Shown here piece after piece: positions 26,843 through 36,134 of a stretch of 64,000 nucleotides of DNA; position 1 is the first letter of the stretch; each line of letters begins with the position of its first letter. A program made the translations under genes and the position numbers. The notes under the pieces were generated by a model. That model ran no database searches. It was not told the DNA's origin and saw nothing but the letters and a program-made list of their open reading frames with translations. The stretch is from Clostridium kluyveri (GTDB taxonomy: Bacteria > Bacillota > Clostridia > Clostridiales > Clostridiaceae): assembly GCF_001902295.1 (NCBI RefSeq), contig NZ_CP018335.1, forward strand, positions 3,658,001 through 3,722,000, given 5' to 3'.

Positions 26843-27724
26843 TTATTTCAAAAGACCATAATTTTTAAGTTCTGTTTTTAAAACTTCTAAATTTGCCTGT
26901 GACATATCACAAAGTGGAAGTCTCAGTTTTCCTACATTCATTCCTAAAATATTCATGGCAGTTTTCACAGGTATAGGATTTGTTTCTATAAACATGGCTT
27001 TATTCAATGCAAAAGAATCCAATTGTATTTTCAATGCTTCCTCTGTCTTGCCTTCTAAAAATAATTTGCACATATTATGCATATCCTTTGGAATAATATT
27101 TGCAAGAACTGATATAACACCTATTCCTCCTACTGAAAGTATAGGAATTACTTGATCGTCATTTCCAGAATATATATCAATCCTATCCCTACATAAAGCT
27201 TTCATCTGTGTAATCTGACTTATATCTCCACTGGCTTCTTTAATAGCAGCAATATTTTCTATCTCACATAATTCTTTAAGGGTCTTAGGCTGTACATTCA
27301 TGCCTGTTCTTCCCGGAACATTGTATACCACTATGGGAACCTTTACTCCAGAAGCCACTGATTTAAAATGTTCTATTAATCCTTTTTGAGTGGTTTTATT
27401 ATAGTATGGAGTAATTACCAAAAGTCCATCTACTCCCACACTTTCTGCCCATTTACTCATATCTACAGATGATTGAGTACAATTATTACCTGTTCCTGCA
27501 ATAACCGGTATTCGGTTTTTCACTACGTCTACAGTGAGTTTTATAGCATCTTTCCTCTCTTGTTCTGTCATTGTGGAAGCTTCTCCAGTAGTCCCACAAA
27601 TTATTATAGCATCTGTCCCTGATTCAATATGCCACTCCAATAATTCTTCAAGTTTTTTTAAGTCCACACCTTTATCATTAAATGGAGTAACTATGGCAAC
27701 TCCTGAACCCTTGAATAAACTCAT
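26843..27724 (-). CDS. dapA: 4-hydroxy-tetrahydrodipicolinate synthase
   Basis: 293 residues, typical length. Signature segments: GTTGEASTMTEQER, the catalytic Tyr in VVYNVPGRTGMNV, the Schiff-base Lys in AAIKEASGDI, and YSGNDDQVIP. It condenses pyruvate with aspartate semialdehyde, the first committed step to diaminopimelate and lysine; in spore formers its product line also feeds dipicolinic acid. It lies 56 bp downstream of asd, with dapB following. The start has GAGGTG upstream. Confidence 0.98.
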   Translation of the reverse strand: MSLFKGSGVAIVTPFNDKGVDLKKLEELLEWHIESGTDAIIICGTTGEASTMTEQERKDAIKLTVDVVKNRIPVIAGTGNNCTQSSVDMSKWAESVGVDGLLVITPYYNKTTQKGLIEHFKSVASGVKVPIVVYNVPGRTGMNVQPKTLKELCEIENIAAIKEASGDISQITQMKALCRDRIDIYSGNDDQVIPILSVGGIGVISVLANIIPKDMHNMCKLFLEGKTEEALKIQLDSFALNKAMFIETNPIPVKTAMNILGMNVGKLRLPLCDMSQANLEVLKTELKNYGLLK

Positions 27725-27780
27725 AAAAACACCTCATTTTTTTTATTTTAAAATATTTATAAAAATATTTATTTCTTATA

Positions 27781-28767
27781 TCATTTAATTAAACATTCTG
27801 CTATTTGAACCGCATTAGTAGCAGCACCTTTTCTTATATTATCTGCTACAACCCATAGATTTAATCCAGAATCCAAGCTAAAGTCTCTTCTTATTCTTCC
27901 TACGTATACTTCATTATTACCCGCTGCATCTATAGGCATTGGATACTTACCATTTTGCACATCATCTTTTAATACAATCCCGTTGCATTCCTTATATAAA
28001 TTAAATATGTCTTCCAATTCAAAATCTTTTTTAAGTTCTATATTTATACTCTCACTGTGTCCATACACTACTGGAACCCTAACTGTAGTAGCAGTGATCT
28101 TTAGAGTATCATCATGTAATATTTTTTTAGTCTCATCTATCATTTTCATTTCTTCTTTTGTATAACCATTTTCTAAAAAAGTATCTATGTGCGGAATTAC
28201 ATTACCTGCTATAGGAAAAGGAAATTTTTTAGGTGGATTCCCTTTGTATCCTTCCATTAAATCATTATATCCTCCTACTCCAGCACCAGATACAGCCTGA
28301 TATGTAGAGTATATAATTCTTTTTATACCATATTTATCATAAAGGGGTTTAATTGGCACTAAAGCTTGTATTGTAGAACAATTAGGATTTGCGATTATTC
28401 CCTTATTCCATTTTATATCTTCTGGATTTACTTCTGGAACCACTAAAGGTATATCCTTATCCATTCTCCATGCACTACTATTATCTACAACTACTGCTCC
28501 ATACTTTGAGAACACGGGAGCAAATTCAAGACTTGTACTTCCACCTGCGGAAAAAAGAGCAATATCTATTTTTTTATTTTTAATATTATCTTCTTTTAAT
28601 TCCTCTACTACATAATCTTTACCGCTAAACTTCAATACTTTCCCGTCAGATTTAGCTGATGCATATAAATATAAATTTTTTACAGGAAAATCTCGCTCTT
28701 CCAGCACTTCAAGAAACTTCCTTCCCACCATTCCAGTACATCCAACTACCGCTAAATTGCAACTCAT
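27781..28767 (-). CDS. asd: Aspartate-semialdehyde dehydrogenase
   Basis: 328 residues. NADP-binding GCTGMVGRKFLEVLEERDFP at the N-terminus, catalytic Cys in NPNCSTIQ, YQAVSGAGVGG, and the late catalytic His in the RVPVVYGHSESI segment. It reduces aspartyl phosphate to aspartate semialdehyde and supplies DapA. It heads the asd-dapA-dapB run. AGGAGG precedes the ATG. I see no lysine riboswitch in its leader. Confidence 0.97.
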   Translation of the reverse strand: MSCNLAVVGCTGMVGRKFLEVLEERDFPVKNLYLYASAKSDGKVLKFSGKDYVVEELKEDNIKNKKIDIALFSAGGSTSLEFAPVFSKYGAVVVDNSSAWRMDKDIPLVVPEVNPEDIKWNKGIIANPNCSTIQALVPIKPLYDKYGIKRIIYSTYQAVSGAGVGGYNDLMEGYKGNPPKKFPFPIAGNVIPHIDTFLENGYTKEEMKMIDETKKILHDDTLKITATTVRVPVVYGHSESINIELKKDFELEDIFNLYKECNGIVLKDDVQNGKYPMPIDAAGNNEVYVGRIRRDFSLDSGLNLWVVADNIRKGAATNAVQIAECLIK

Positions 28768-29070
28768 GTTAATTCCTCCTAAAAACTTTATATGATGTTA
28801 TTACCATTAAAATAAATTTAAAATATTTATATCTATATAACATTTTACACTAAACTCTTGAAATATGTTAATAAAAATAAATATTATTTAGAATAAAAAA
28901 TAACACATATTCAATATAATTTCTATAATATATGTCATATAATATTCATATGTGTTTATCTATTGAAAGAAAATAATCTAAAATCTTTCATAGCCCTCTT
29001 CACCTGTTATGTATAAATCTCACTTTTGAGGTAAAAATAATTTATAGTAAAAGTGGGGGAGGATATAAAA
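28768..29070. other. Divergent spacer between asd and the SASP gene
   Basis: A/T-rich and without reading frames. It contains a 9-bp inverted repeat AACACATAT (28902-28910) / ATATGTGTT (28948-28956). I could not fit convincing promoters for asd or for the forespore gene by eye. Confidence 0.4.
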
Positions 29071-29340
29071 ATGGCAAAGACACCGCTTAAAAAAATTATA
29101 AAAGCTAAACTAAAATCACATAAAGAACTTAGTGAAATAGAAAAATTAAGGGAACAATTAAAATATGAAATAGCAGAAGAATTAGGATTAAAAGAAAAAA
29201 TCGATACCTATGGATGGAGTGGTTTAACTTCGGAAGAAACAGGAAGAATCGGCGGTATAATGACAAAGAAGAAAAAAGAACTTAATATCCCAAAGAATGA
29301 AATTCTACTGAATAATAAAGATAAATTTAAAGATTTATAG
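29071..29340 (+). CDS. Divergent alpha/beta-type small acid-soluble spore protein
   Basis: 89 residues from the ATG at 29071, which has GGGGGAGG upstream; an in-frame TTG-type start 18 bases earlier falls before the ribosome binding site. The core shows the alpha/beta SASP layout: YEIAEELGLKEKIDTYGWSGLTS, with the G-L-(T/S) cleavage-type region and the second block GRIGGIMTKKKKEL. These proteins coat spore DNA in the forespore and protect it from UV and hydrolysis. It is longer and more Lys-rich than the major SASPs, so it is a minor, divergent member. Expression by sigma-G is expected for the family. Confidence 0.8.
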   Translation: MAKTPLKKIIKAKLKSHKELSEIEKLREQLKYEIAEELGLKEKIDTYGWSGLTSEETGRIGGIMTKKKKELNIPKNEILLNNKDKFKDL

Positions 29341-29476
29341 TAAAAAATATTACCTTGTATTAAAATATATACTATAATGATATTCATATGTGAAAATTAA
29401 TTCATTAAAATTTTTATATAAAACACCTTAAAGAAAGGAGTAAAACCTCATCTTACAGGTTTTCCACAAGACATAG

Positions 29477-30220
29477 ATGAAATGTTACGAAAAATTTGCC
29501 CATATATATGATGAGCTAATAAATACTGATATAGATTATAATGTATGGTATAAGAAAATTATAAATTTATGTAAAGAATTAAATATACCCCAAAGAAGTT
29601 ACCTTGATTTAGCCTGTGGAACAGGTAATTTAACAGAAAAATTGGCCCCACATTTTCAAACTGCCTGGGGGGTAGATTTATCCTATGAAATGCTTACAGA
29701 AGCAGATAAAAAACTAAGAAGCAAAGGATTAAAAGTAAATTTGATACACCAAGACATAAGTGAACTTAACCTAAATAAAAAATTTACTCTTATAACCTGC
29801 TGTCTTGATTCTACAAATTATATACTGGATGAATTAAATCTTAAAAATTACTTTAAAAATGTATTCAATCATCTAGATTCCAATGGAATGTTCATATTTG
29901 ATGTAAATTCCCATTACAAAATTACCAATATATTAGGAAATAACACCTATACTTATGATAGTGAAGAAATAACTTATATATGGGAAAATTTTTTGGAAAA
30001 TGAAATTGTGGACATGTATCTTACTTTTTTTATAAAGGATAAAGAACTATATAGACGATTTGACGAACACCATAGAGAAAGGGCCTATACCTGTGATTAT
30101 ATCGAAAAAACTCTCACAGATTGTAATTTACATATTATAACTAAACTAGATAATTATCAGGATAAACCCCTTACCCCTACTTCTTTAAGAATAGTCTATG
30201 TAGTAAAAAAAAATATATAG
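29477..30220 (+). CDS. Class I SAM-dependent methyltransferase
   Basis: 247 residues. The SAM-binding motif I is YLDLACGTGNLTEKL; motif II region GVDLSYEMLTEADKKL; motif III ITCCLDSTNYILD. The N-terminus YEKFAHIYDELI is typical of the small-molecule methyltransferase group near COG2226/COG4976. Substrate unknown. The ATG at 29477 is the first in-frame start but lacks a near ribosome binding site; the best AAAGGAG is about 40 bases upstream, so initiation is unclear. Followed by hslO after 29 bp on the same strand. Confidence 0.8.
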   Translation: MKCYEKFAHIYDELINTDIDYNVWYKKIINLCKELNIPQRSYLDLACGTGNLTEKLAPHFQTAWGVDLSYEMLTEADKKLRSKGLKVNLIHQDISELNLNKKFTLITCCLDSTNYILDELNLKNYFKNVFNHLDSNGMFIFDVNSHYKITNILGNNTYTYDSEEITYIWENFLENEIVDMYLTFFIKDKELYRRFDEHHRERAYTCDYIEKTLTDCNLHIITKLDNYQDKPLTPTSLRIVYVVKKNI

Positions 30221-30249
30221 CTGTACTTTTAATCATAAGGAGGTGAAAA

Positions 30250-31200
30250 GTGGCAATTCCTCCCTCGCTTATAAGAAGAGGGCATTCTTGCCACGAATTG
30301 ATGAAATATAAAATACAAGATACGCTAGTACGAGCTACAGCTAAGGATGATAATATTAGGATAATAGCAGCTTCCACTACAAACTTAGTAAATGAGGCTG
30401 TTAGGATTCACAACTGTGCTCCTACTGCAGCAGCTGCTTTTGGAAGAATGCTTACCGCAGGTAGTATAATGGGAGCAATGCTAAAATCTTCCCGAGATAG
30501 TTTAACTGTAAAAATATCAGGAAATGGCACAGCTGGAGGCATACTTGTAACTTCCTATGCTGATGCCCATGTAAAAGGATATATTGGAAATCCTTCTGCA
30601 GATTTACCTCCAAATGATAAGGGTAAACTGGATGTAGGAGGAATTATAGGTATAAATGGCAATCTCACTGTAATACGAGACATGGGACTGAAAGAACCTT
30701 ATTCCAGTCAAGTTCCCATACAAACTGGAGAAATAGGAGATGACCTGGCCTACTACTTTACAGTTTCAGAACAAACTCCTTCTGCAGTAGCTCTTGGAGT
30801 CTTAGTGGATACAGATTTAACTATCAAGGGTTCTGGAGGTCTTATAATTCAAATGATGCCAGGTGCTAATAATTTATTATCAGATTTGGTGACTTATAGA
30901 TTACAGGAACTGCCTTCCATATCCCATATGATAGGAGACGGACTAACTATAATTGAGATATTAAACACTGTATTTAAAGACATGGATTTAAGGATATTAG
31001 ATACACTGAATCCCACCTATAAATGTGATTGTTCCAGAGAAAGGGTGGAAAAAGCACTTATGAGTATAGGTATACAGGATTTAGAAGAAATTTATAAAGA
31101 TAAAAAATCTGAAGAATTAAAGTGCAACTTTTGTAATAAATCCTATAAATTTACCCATGAGGAGATAGGAAGCCTTCTTAAAAGTTTGAAAAGAATCTAA
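30250..31200 (+). CDS. hslO: Redox-regulated chaperone Hsp33
   Basis: 316 residues from the GTG at 30250, which has AAGGAGGTG upstream. Most Hsp33 proteins begin near MKDKLVRATA, which corresponds to the ATG at 30301 (MKYKIQDTLVRATAKDDN), but that ATG lacks a ribosome binding site. The N-terminal domain carries GRMLTAGSIMGAML and GGIIGINGNLTVIRD. The C-terminal zinc switch is CDCS and CNFC, the CxC and CxxC pairs that bind Zn when reduced and form disulphides on oxidative unfolding. The holdase acts in the cytoplasm on oxidatively unfolded proteins. Confidence 0.95.
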   Translation: MAIPPSLIRRGHSCHELMKYKIQDTLVRATAKDDNIRIIAASTTNLVNEAVRIHNCAPTAAAAFGRMLTAGSIMGAMLKSSRDSLTVKISGNGTAGGILVTSYADAHVKGYIGNPSADLPPNDKGKLDVGGIIGINGNLTVIRDMGLKEPYSSQVPIQTGEIGDDLAYYFTVSEQTPSAVALGVLVDTDLTIKGSGGLIIQMMPGANNLLSDLVTYRLQELPSISHMIGDGLTIIEILNTVFKDMDLRILDTLNPTYKCDCSRERVEKALMSIGIQDLEEIYKDKKSEELKCNFCNKSYKFTHEEIGSLLKSLKRI

Positions 31201-31317
31201 TCCATTACATTTTTATAGATTAAAAAATATTTATATGTTATAATTTGCTTAAAAAACTGAAAATGAACTAATTCCTATGAAAATTTGATAGATTAAAAAT
31301 GAAAGGATGATTAATTT

Positions 31318-32034
31318 ATGGAAACAAAATATGATCTTACAGACCCTTACCAGATAGCTAAATACATAAAAGACGCCAAAAAATCCACTCCTCTTAAAGT
31401 TTACCTTCAAGGCAATATATCAAGCTGCAGCCTTAAAAATATAGAATGTTATGGCAGTAATAATTTTTATGTTCTTTTTGGAGAAAGTACAGATATATGT
31501 AAATTTCTAGATGAAAATAAAAATAAGATTGAACAATTTAGAATAGAACAGGATAGAAGAAATTCTGCTATTCCTCTCATAGATTTAATAAACATAGATG
31601 CCAGGATAGAACCTGGTGCTATAATACGAGATAAAGTAAAAATAGGTAAAAATGCAGTTATTATGATGGGAGCAGTAATAAACATAGGTGCTGAAATAGG
31701 GGAAGGTACCATGATAGATATGAATGCCGTTGTAGGTGCCAGGGGAAAATTGGGCAAAAATGTTCATCTAGGTGCCGGTGCCGTAGTGGCAGGAGTTCTT
31801 GAACCACCTAGTAAGTCACCTTGCGAAATAGGTGATGATGTACTTATAGGCGCTAATTCCGTTATTCTAGAGGGAGTTAAGGTTGGAAAAGGCTCTGTAA
31901 TTGCAGCAGGCTCGATAGTAATAGAAGATGTACCAGAAGGAGTTGTAGCCGGAGGTACTCCTGCAAGAATACTAAAATCTGTGGATGATATGACAAAGGA
32001 TAAGACTAAAATTCTAGCGGACTTGAGAAAATAG
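31318..32034 (+). CDS. dapH: Tetrahydrodipicolinate N-acetyltransferase
   Basis: 238 residues. An N-terminal domain (about 1-85) is followed by a left-handed beta-helix of hexapeptide repeats (NIDARIEPGAIIRDKVKIGKNAVIMMGAVI and similar), with the acyltransferase region AGVLEPPSKSPCEIGDDVLIGA. It acetylates the DapB product using acetyl-CoA, the entry to the acetylase branch of diaminopimelate synthesis, which fits a PatA-like aminotransferase at 24613. The N-acetyl-diaminopimelate deacetylase is not in the window. AAAGGATGA lies upstream of the ATG. Confidence 0.95.
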   Translation: METKYDLTDPYQIAKYIKDAKKSTPLKVYLQGNISSCSLKNIECYGSNNFYVLFGESTDICKFLDENKNKIEQFRIEQDRRNSAIPLIDLINIDARIEPGAIIRDKVKIGKNAVIMMGAVINIGAEIGEGTMIDMNAVVGARGKLGKNVHLGAGAVVAGVLEPPSKSPCEIGDDVLIGANSVILEGVKVGKGSVIAAGSIVIEDVPEGVVAGGTPARILKSVDDMTKDKTKILADLRK

Positions 32035-32045
32035 ATATTTAAACA

Positions 32046-32066
32046 GGGATGAAGCTTTCATCCCTT
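32046..32066. terminator. Hairpin between convergent dapH and ssb-like genes
   Basis: Perfect 9-bp stem AGGGATGAA / TTCATCCCT with a 3-base loop, 12 bases after dapH. The flanks are not strong U-runs, but it sits where a bidirectional terminator would. Confidence 0.6.
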
Positions 32067-32087
32067 AAACTATCCTTCAAGTAAATT

Positions 32088-32834
32088 TTAACATATGCGT
32101 TTATCTTCTATATTTTCACTCAAACATTCTTCTCCTTTCCCGTTTTTTTCATAATTTTCTTCATCTTCATAAGAAAAATTTGTTCTCTCTTCCATAGTTT
32201 CATCATCTTTGTCCTTGTTTACTTTTTCCATCTTGGATATGGAAACTTCATAGGCTATTTTTTTTATAGTTTCTGTATCTGATATCTTTTTTTGATACTC
32301 CCTACTTTGCAATCTTCCCCATATTCTTATATTATCACTGACTTTTAAAGATTTACAAAACCTAGAATTTCTACCCCATGCAATAGTAGGTATGTAATCA
32401 GATTTATTATAGGCTCTATTTACAGCTAATAACATATCTGAAATTTCCCTACCAAAGGGAGTTGTCCTATAAACCGGCTCTTTGCATATGAATCCATCAA
32501 GAAAAATTTGATTTGGGTTTTTACTTCTTTCAACGCATAACTCTATATTTCTGGCGAATACAGTTAATATTAATCTATTTCCCCCATCTACAAATTTATT
32601 GTAGGATCTCAATTGTCCCTCCACTATAATTTCTGTGCCTATCTCTATATCCATTCCTCCTATGAGCCTTTCTGAAATAGTAATAAATAATATATCCTTA
32701 CTTTCACTTAGCCTTGGAACTTCAATATTAAAAGTATAGAAACCTTCTCCATACATTTCATGACTAAATTGCAGCTCCGAAATCACCTTTCCTTCAAGAT
32801 AAATCTTATTATTTAACATTAAATTGTCCATCAT
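32088..32834 (-). CDS. Single-stranded DNA-binding protein with two tandem OB folds
   Basis: 248 residues. Two SSB-type OB domains follow each other: about 8-105 (NKIYLEGKVISELQF to RLILTVFARNIEL) and about 112-200 (NQIFLDGFICKEPVYRTTPFGREISDMLLAVNRAYNKSDYIPTIAWG to YEVSISKMEK). The second shows the canonical SSB strand GREISDMLLAVNR and W in AWGRN. An acidic, poorly conserved tail follows and ends without the usual DDDIPF-type tip. It is likely an accessory SSB rather than the replicative one. Two adjacent ATG codons (32834, 32831) are possible starts after GAGGGG. Confidence 0.8.
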   Translation of the reverse strand: MMDNLMLNNKIYLEGKVISELQFSHEMYGEGFYTFNIEVPRLSESKDILFITISERLIGGMDIEIGTEIIVEGQLRSYNKFVDGGNRLILTVFARNIELCVERSKNPNQIFLDGFICKEPVYRTTPFGREISDMLLAVNRAYNKSDYIPTIAWGRNSRFCKSLKVSDNIRIWGRLQSREYQKKISDTETIKKIAYEVSISKMEKVNKDKDDETMEERTNFSYEDEENYEKNGKGEECLSENIEDKRIC

Positions 32835-32928
32835 AAACCCCTCTTTCCCTTAGTTTTAAATATATCATTACCATATAAGTATTCATTAAAAAACAAAAAT
32901 ATACTTTAAATACTTAAAATATTTAAAT

Positions 32929-33417
32929 TTAAACATTAAGTATTCTATTTTTAAATAAAGCTTTATTACAGGAGCTTTCCATAAGACCCATAGTTATAGC
33001 TATCATAGAGGCATAAAGTTCCTCTATGTCCTTCAAAGCAATATTTACCGGAATTTCCTGCGCCTCCACAACTTTTCCTCTGCACATAATATCTCTTTGA
33101 AGACAATACACAAAACCACTATTGTAATTTAAACTGGATATAGTAACTGTATTTTTACTTCCCAATCCGTAAGTTATAATATATCCACATATATCTACAT
33201 TACTTTTTTGTCCATTTATCAAATCCATATTTACAAAACAATATTCGCTATTTAAAATCTTAAATTCTTGATCTATGGAATTTAAAATTACATACTCTAC
33301 TTTTTTGGTATCGCCATCATTTATAAAAATATTATAGCTTACACTGATCTTATCAAATAGGTTCATTAAATGAGTTGTGAATTTGCAGCTGCTCCCTATA
33401 ATTTTTACAGATTTCAT
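32929..33417 (-). CDS. Conserved clostridial protein of unknown function
   Basis: 162 residues that I do not recognise. Predicted mixed alpha/beta: MKSVKIIGSSCKFTTHLMNLFDKI at the N-terminus, alternating short strands (VEYVILNSI, YCFVNMDLI, ICGYIITYGLG, NTVTISSLNY, GFVYCLQRDI) and a C-terminal helix ELYASMIAITMGLMESS. No signal peptide or membrane helix. The start ATG has AGGAGG upstream (GACAGGAGGCAATAAAT). It is 94 bp upstream of the tandem-OB gene on the same strand, so the two may be co-transcribed, but this gives no function. Confidence 0.65.
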   Translation of the reverse strand: MKSVKIIGSSCKFTTHLMNLFDKISVSYNIFINDGDTKKVEYVILNSIDQEFKILNSEYCFVNMDLINGQKSNVDICGYIITYGLGSKNTVTISSLNYNSGFVYCLQRDIMCRGKVVEAQEIPVNIALKDIEELYASMIAITMGLMESSCNKALFKNRILNV

Positions 33418-33623
33418 ATTTATTGCCTCCTGTCAAAATATATACTCGTTTAAAATTATTTTAAGCAGGATATACTTTTTTATACTCAAGTATGGAAAAA
33501 TACATACCTTAGAAAACATTAGAAACCTGTTTTACTTAATGTTTTATATTCATTGATTTTCCTCATTGCCATTATAATACATATTTATTCTATTTTTCAA
33601 TAACAGTTATACCATAAATTGAA

Positions 33624-34406
33624 CTAATCACTTATTTGTTTTCCTTCATTATCCAATCTATAATTACTTTTATAAATTAAATCCCCCACTTTAACAAACT
33701 TATATCCCTCTGCACTCAATTTTTTTATTATCTTAGGTAAATTTTCAGGGGTATACTTAGCTGTATTATGAAATAACATTATAGAGCCTGGTTTTATGTT
33801 CTTCATTACTCTATTATATTCAATATCTGCCCCCTGTTCCTTCCAATCTATGCTGTCTACATCCCATTGAATACAATAATATCCTGATTTTTCTACAGTA
33901 TTTATAACTATGTCATTATATGCCCCCTCAGGACACCTGAATAATTTTGTTCCAGAAGCTGTAATATTTCTTATTTTGGCTTCATTTATATTTATATCTT
34001 CTATGATTTTTTCCTCTGATATTTTGGTCATATTGGGATGCCTATCAGAATGATTACCTATTTCATGTCCTCTTTCATATATCTGCTTTAATTTATCAGG
34101 ATTTCTATCTATCCAGTCACCTACTACAAAAAATGTAGCTTTAATGTTATATTTATCTAGCACATTCAATATCTCTCCAATGTACTCATCTCCCAAACTC
34201 ACATCAAAAGTTATGGCAACCTTTTTTTCTTTTGTATCAACACAGTAAATGGGAATCTTTCTATTTGTATTTATAAAGGTTCCCTTATATCTATAATTTG
34301 TAAATACAGATATTAAAGTAGCTACAAGCAGCAATAAAGTTATCATAAATATTTTTTTTATTAATCTTACCTTCAATTTTTTCCTCCCATATATATTTAT
34401 TTTCAT
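33624..34406 (-). CDS. pdaB: PdaB-like polysaccharide deacetylase (sporulation type)
   Basis: 260 residues. A membrane anchor spans about residues 18-38 (IFMITLLLLVATLISVF). The NodB domain has AITFDVSLGDEYI, where the usual TFDDG is replaced as in the PdaB subgroup (TFDISWGDE), then FVVGDWIDRNP, GHEIGNHSDRHPNM (metal-binding His pair), FRCPEGAYN and SIMLFHNT. PdaB is needed late in sporulation for spore cortex maintenance in Bacillus; its catalytic activity is debated because of the motif change. The protein would face the outside of the membrane. Monocistronic, as judged by about 200-bp gaps on each side. Confidence 0.85.
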   Translation of the reverse strand: MKINIYGRKKLKVRLIKKIFMITLLLLVATLISVFTNYRYKGTFINTNRKIPIYCVDTKEKKVAITFDVSLGDEYIGEILNVLDKYNIKATFFVVGDWIDRNPDKLKQIYERGHEIGNHSDRHPNMTKISEEKIIEDININEAKIRNITASGTKLFRCPEGAYNDIVINTVEKSGYYCIQWDVDSIDWKEQGADIEYNRVMKNIKPGSIMLFHNTAKYTPENLPKIIKKLSAEGYKFVKVGDLIYKSNYRLDNEGKQISD

Positions 34407-34546
34407 AACTTTATATAGTATTCTACATTAATAAATATTACAGGAATATAAAAATTTATTGTGCAACATATTAATTATGTTGAAATACTTTATGTTATAA
34501 TATATATAATTATAGTATTTCGAATTTATATGGAGAGGATTTTATA

Positions 34547-35071
34547 ATGTTTGAAGATACTTTGGAACTTGCAGAAAATAAATTATTATTACTTTATATA
34601 TTTAAAAAAATCAAATTTCCTATTTCAGATAATGCCATAACTGAAATTATACTAGAGAATGATTTTATAAATTATTTCACTATGAAACAATATTTAAATG
34701 AACTTTTGTCTTCTAATTTCATCACTCAGATAGATAAAACTAATAATCATAATCTAATAATTACCGAGAAGGGGTTAAAAGTATTATGCTTATTTAAAAA
34801 CAGAATTTCAAAAGATAAACTAGATATCATAGATCACTATTTAGAAAAACAAAGCCAAAACATAAAAGAACACCTTTCAATAAATACTCATGTTTTAAAA
34901 GATAAAAATAATTTTATTGTAGATTTAAAAATATCAGAGAATGATTCTATATTAATGGAAATAAAATTAAATGTGGATTCTGATAAAAAAGCAAAAAAAT
35001 TGTGCAAAAAATGGGAAAAAAATTTTTCAGAACTTTATCAGAAAATTGTGGAATCTCTCATGGAAGATTAA
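34547..35071 (+). CDS. DUF4364 family protein, winged-helix-like
   Basis: 174 residues, the size of DUF4364. The N-terminal half (about 8-85: ENKLLLLYIFKKIKFPISDNAIT, FTMKQYLNELLSSNFI, LIITEKGLKVLCLF) is patterned like a winged-helix DNA-binding domain of the PadR/transcriptional type. The C-terminal half has beta strands LKDKNNFIVDLKISE and a helix KKAKKLCKKWEKNFSELYQKI. No function is established for the family. GGAGAGG precedes the ATG. It converges on the YVTN gene with a 5-bp gap. Confidence 0.8.
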   Translation: MFEDTLELAENKLLLLYIFKKIKFPISDNAITEIILENDFINYFTMKQYLNELLSSNFITQIDKTNNHNLIITEKGLKVLCLFKNRISKDKLDIIDHYLEKQSQNIKEHLSINTHVLKDKNNFIVDLKISENDSILMEIKLNVDSDKKAKKLCKKWEKNFSELYQKIVESLMED

Positions 35072-35076
35072 AAACT

Positions 35077-35964
35077 TCAACTTATAATCATACCTGTAGG
35101 TTCCCCTCCTATAGGTATATATTTTTTACTTTCATTTTTTATATTTAATTTTATAAGTAAATTATTATAGTTATCCCCTATATATAAATTATCTTTATAC
35201 TTTATTACATTTCTCGGCATACCCCCTACAATTATTCTCTTTTTTTCTTTATAGTTATTTATATCTAGAATACTTATGGTTCCATCACCAAAATTAGCTA
35301 CGAAACCATATCTGCTATTACAATATATATCCATAGGAGAATTTCCTACAATAATTCTATTTATGATTTTATAGTTTTTTAAAGACAATATAGCTATACT
35401 TCCCTTAAATTCCGATCCTATATTACTTTCACATATTAATACATGCTTTCCATCTACTGTAAATACAGCTTTAGTAGGATAGCAGCCTACTCTTACATTT
35501 TTTACATATTCCCTATTTTCACAATCTATTAAAGTTATACTGTCATCTTTCATATTGGCTATTAATAATAATTTTCTTTCCTTATTTAAACATATACTAT
35601 AGGGAAGATTTCCACAGGGTATGCGTTCAACTACTTTCTTCAATTTTAAATCAAATATTAATACACTATTTAAATCTCCACATATTATATAAACATTATT
35701 ACCATAAACCACTGCATCATTGCAGCATTCTCCTATATAATAACTTTCTTCTTCAACTTCATTTTTCTTATCTATTATAGTTATAGCATTATTATATCTA
35801 TTGGCAGTTATAATCTTGTCATTACCCACACATATGCCTTGAGGTCCAACTCTATAAATTATATCATCAGATTTTAAATATATTTTCTTCTCTTCATGAA
35901 AATCATCCAAGTTAACCTTTGATACAAGATCAGAAGAAGTGCTACATACATAAAGATAGTCCAA
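35077..35964 (-). CDS. YVTN-type beta-propeller protein
   Basis: About 295 residues built of repeated 40-residue propeller blades: VGPQGICVGNDKIITANRYNNAITIID, CGNLPYSICLNKERKLLLIANMKDDSITLID, VGCYPTKAVFTVDGKHVLICESN, VGNSPMDIYCNSRYGFVANFGDGTISILD and VGGMPRNVIKY. No signal peptide, so cytoplasmic. Role unknown; such propellers bind ligands or partners. I place the start at the TTG at 35964 because AGGGGGTG sits six bases upstream; GTG and ATG codons at 35973 and 35970 are inside or too close to that site. Confidence 0.8.
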   Translation of the reverse strand: MDYLYVCSTSSDLVSKVNLDDFHEEKKIYLKSDDIIYRVGPQGICVGNDKIITANRYNNAITIIDKKNEVEEESYYIGECCNDAVVYGNNVYIICGDLNSVLIFDLKLKKVVERIPCGNLPYSICLNKERKLLLIANMKDDSITLIDCENREYVKNVRVGCYPTKAVFTVDGKHVLICESNIGSEFKGSIAILSLKNYKIINRIIVGNSPMDIYCNSRYGFVANFGDGTISILDINNYKEKKRIIVGGMPRNVIKYKDNLYIGDNYNNLLIKLNIKNESKKYIPIGGEPTGMIIS

Positions 35965-36134
35965 TACCATCACCCCCTACAAATATAATATGAGTATGTA
36001 TCAAAATGGGTAATAACAATACCAAATTATTTTCTTGTATAAGTGATTTATATTCTATATAATTATTTTATAAAATGTTCTTAGGCTTAAACTTGCGATA
36101 AAATAAATTTATTTTTATAGAATAAGGTGATGAA

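Noticed and set aside
28768..29070. Lysine riboswitch upstream of asd
   Set aside because: Looked for conserved lysine-element segments in the asd leader and saw none; the leader is short and A/T-rich.
33624..34406. Loss of catalytic Asp in the deacetylase (TFDVS instead of TFDDG)
   Set aside because: The change is normal for the PdaB subgroup, so it is not evidence of decay.
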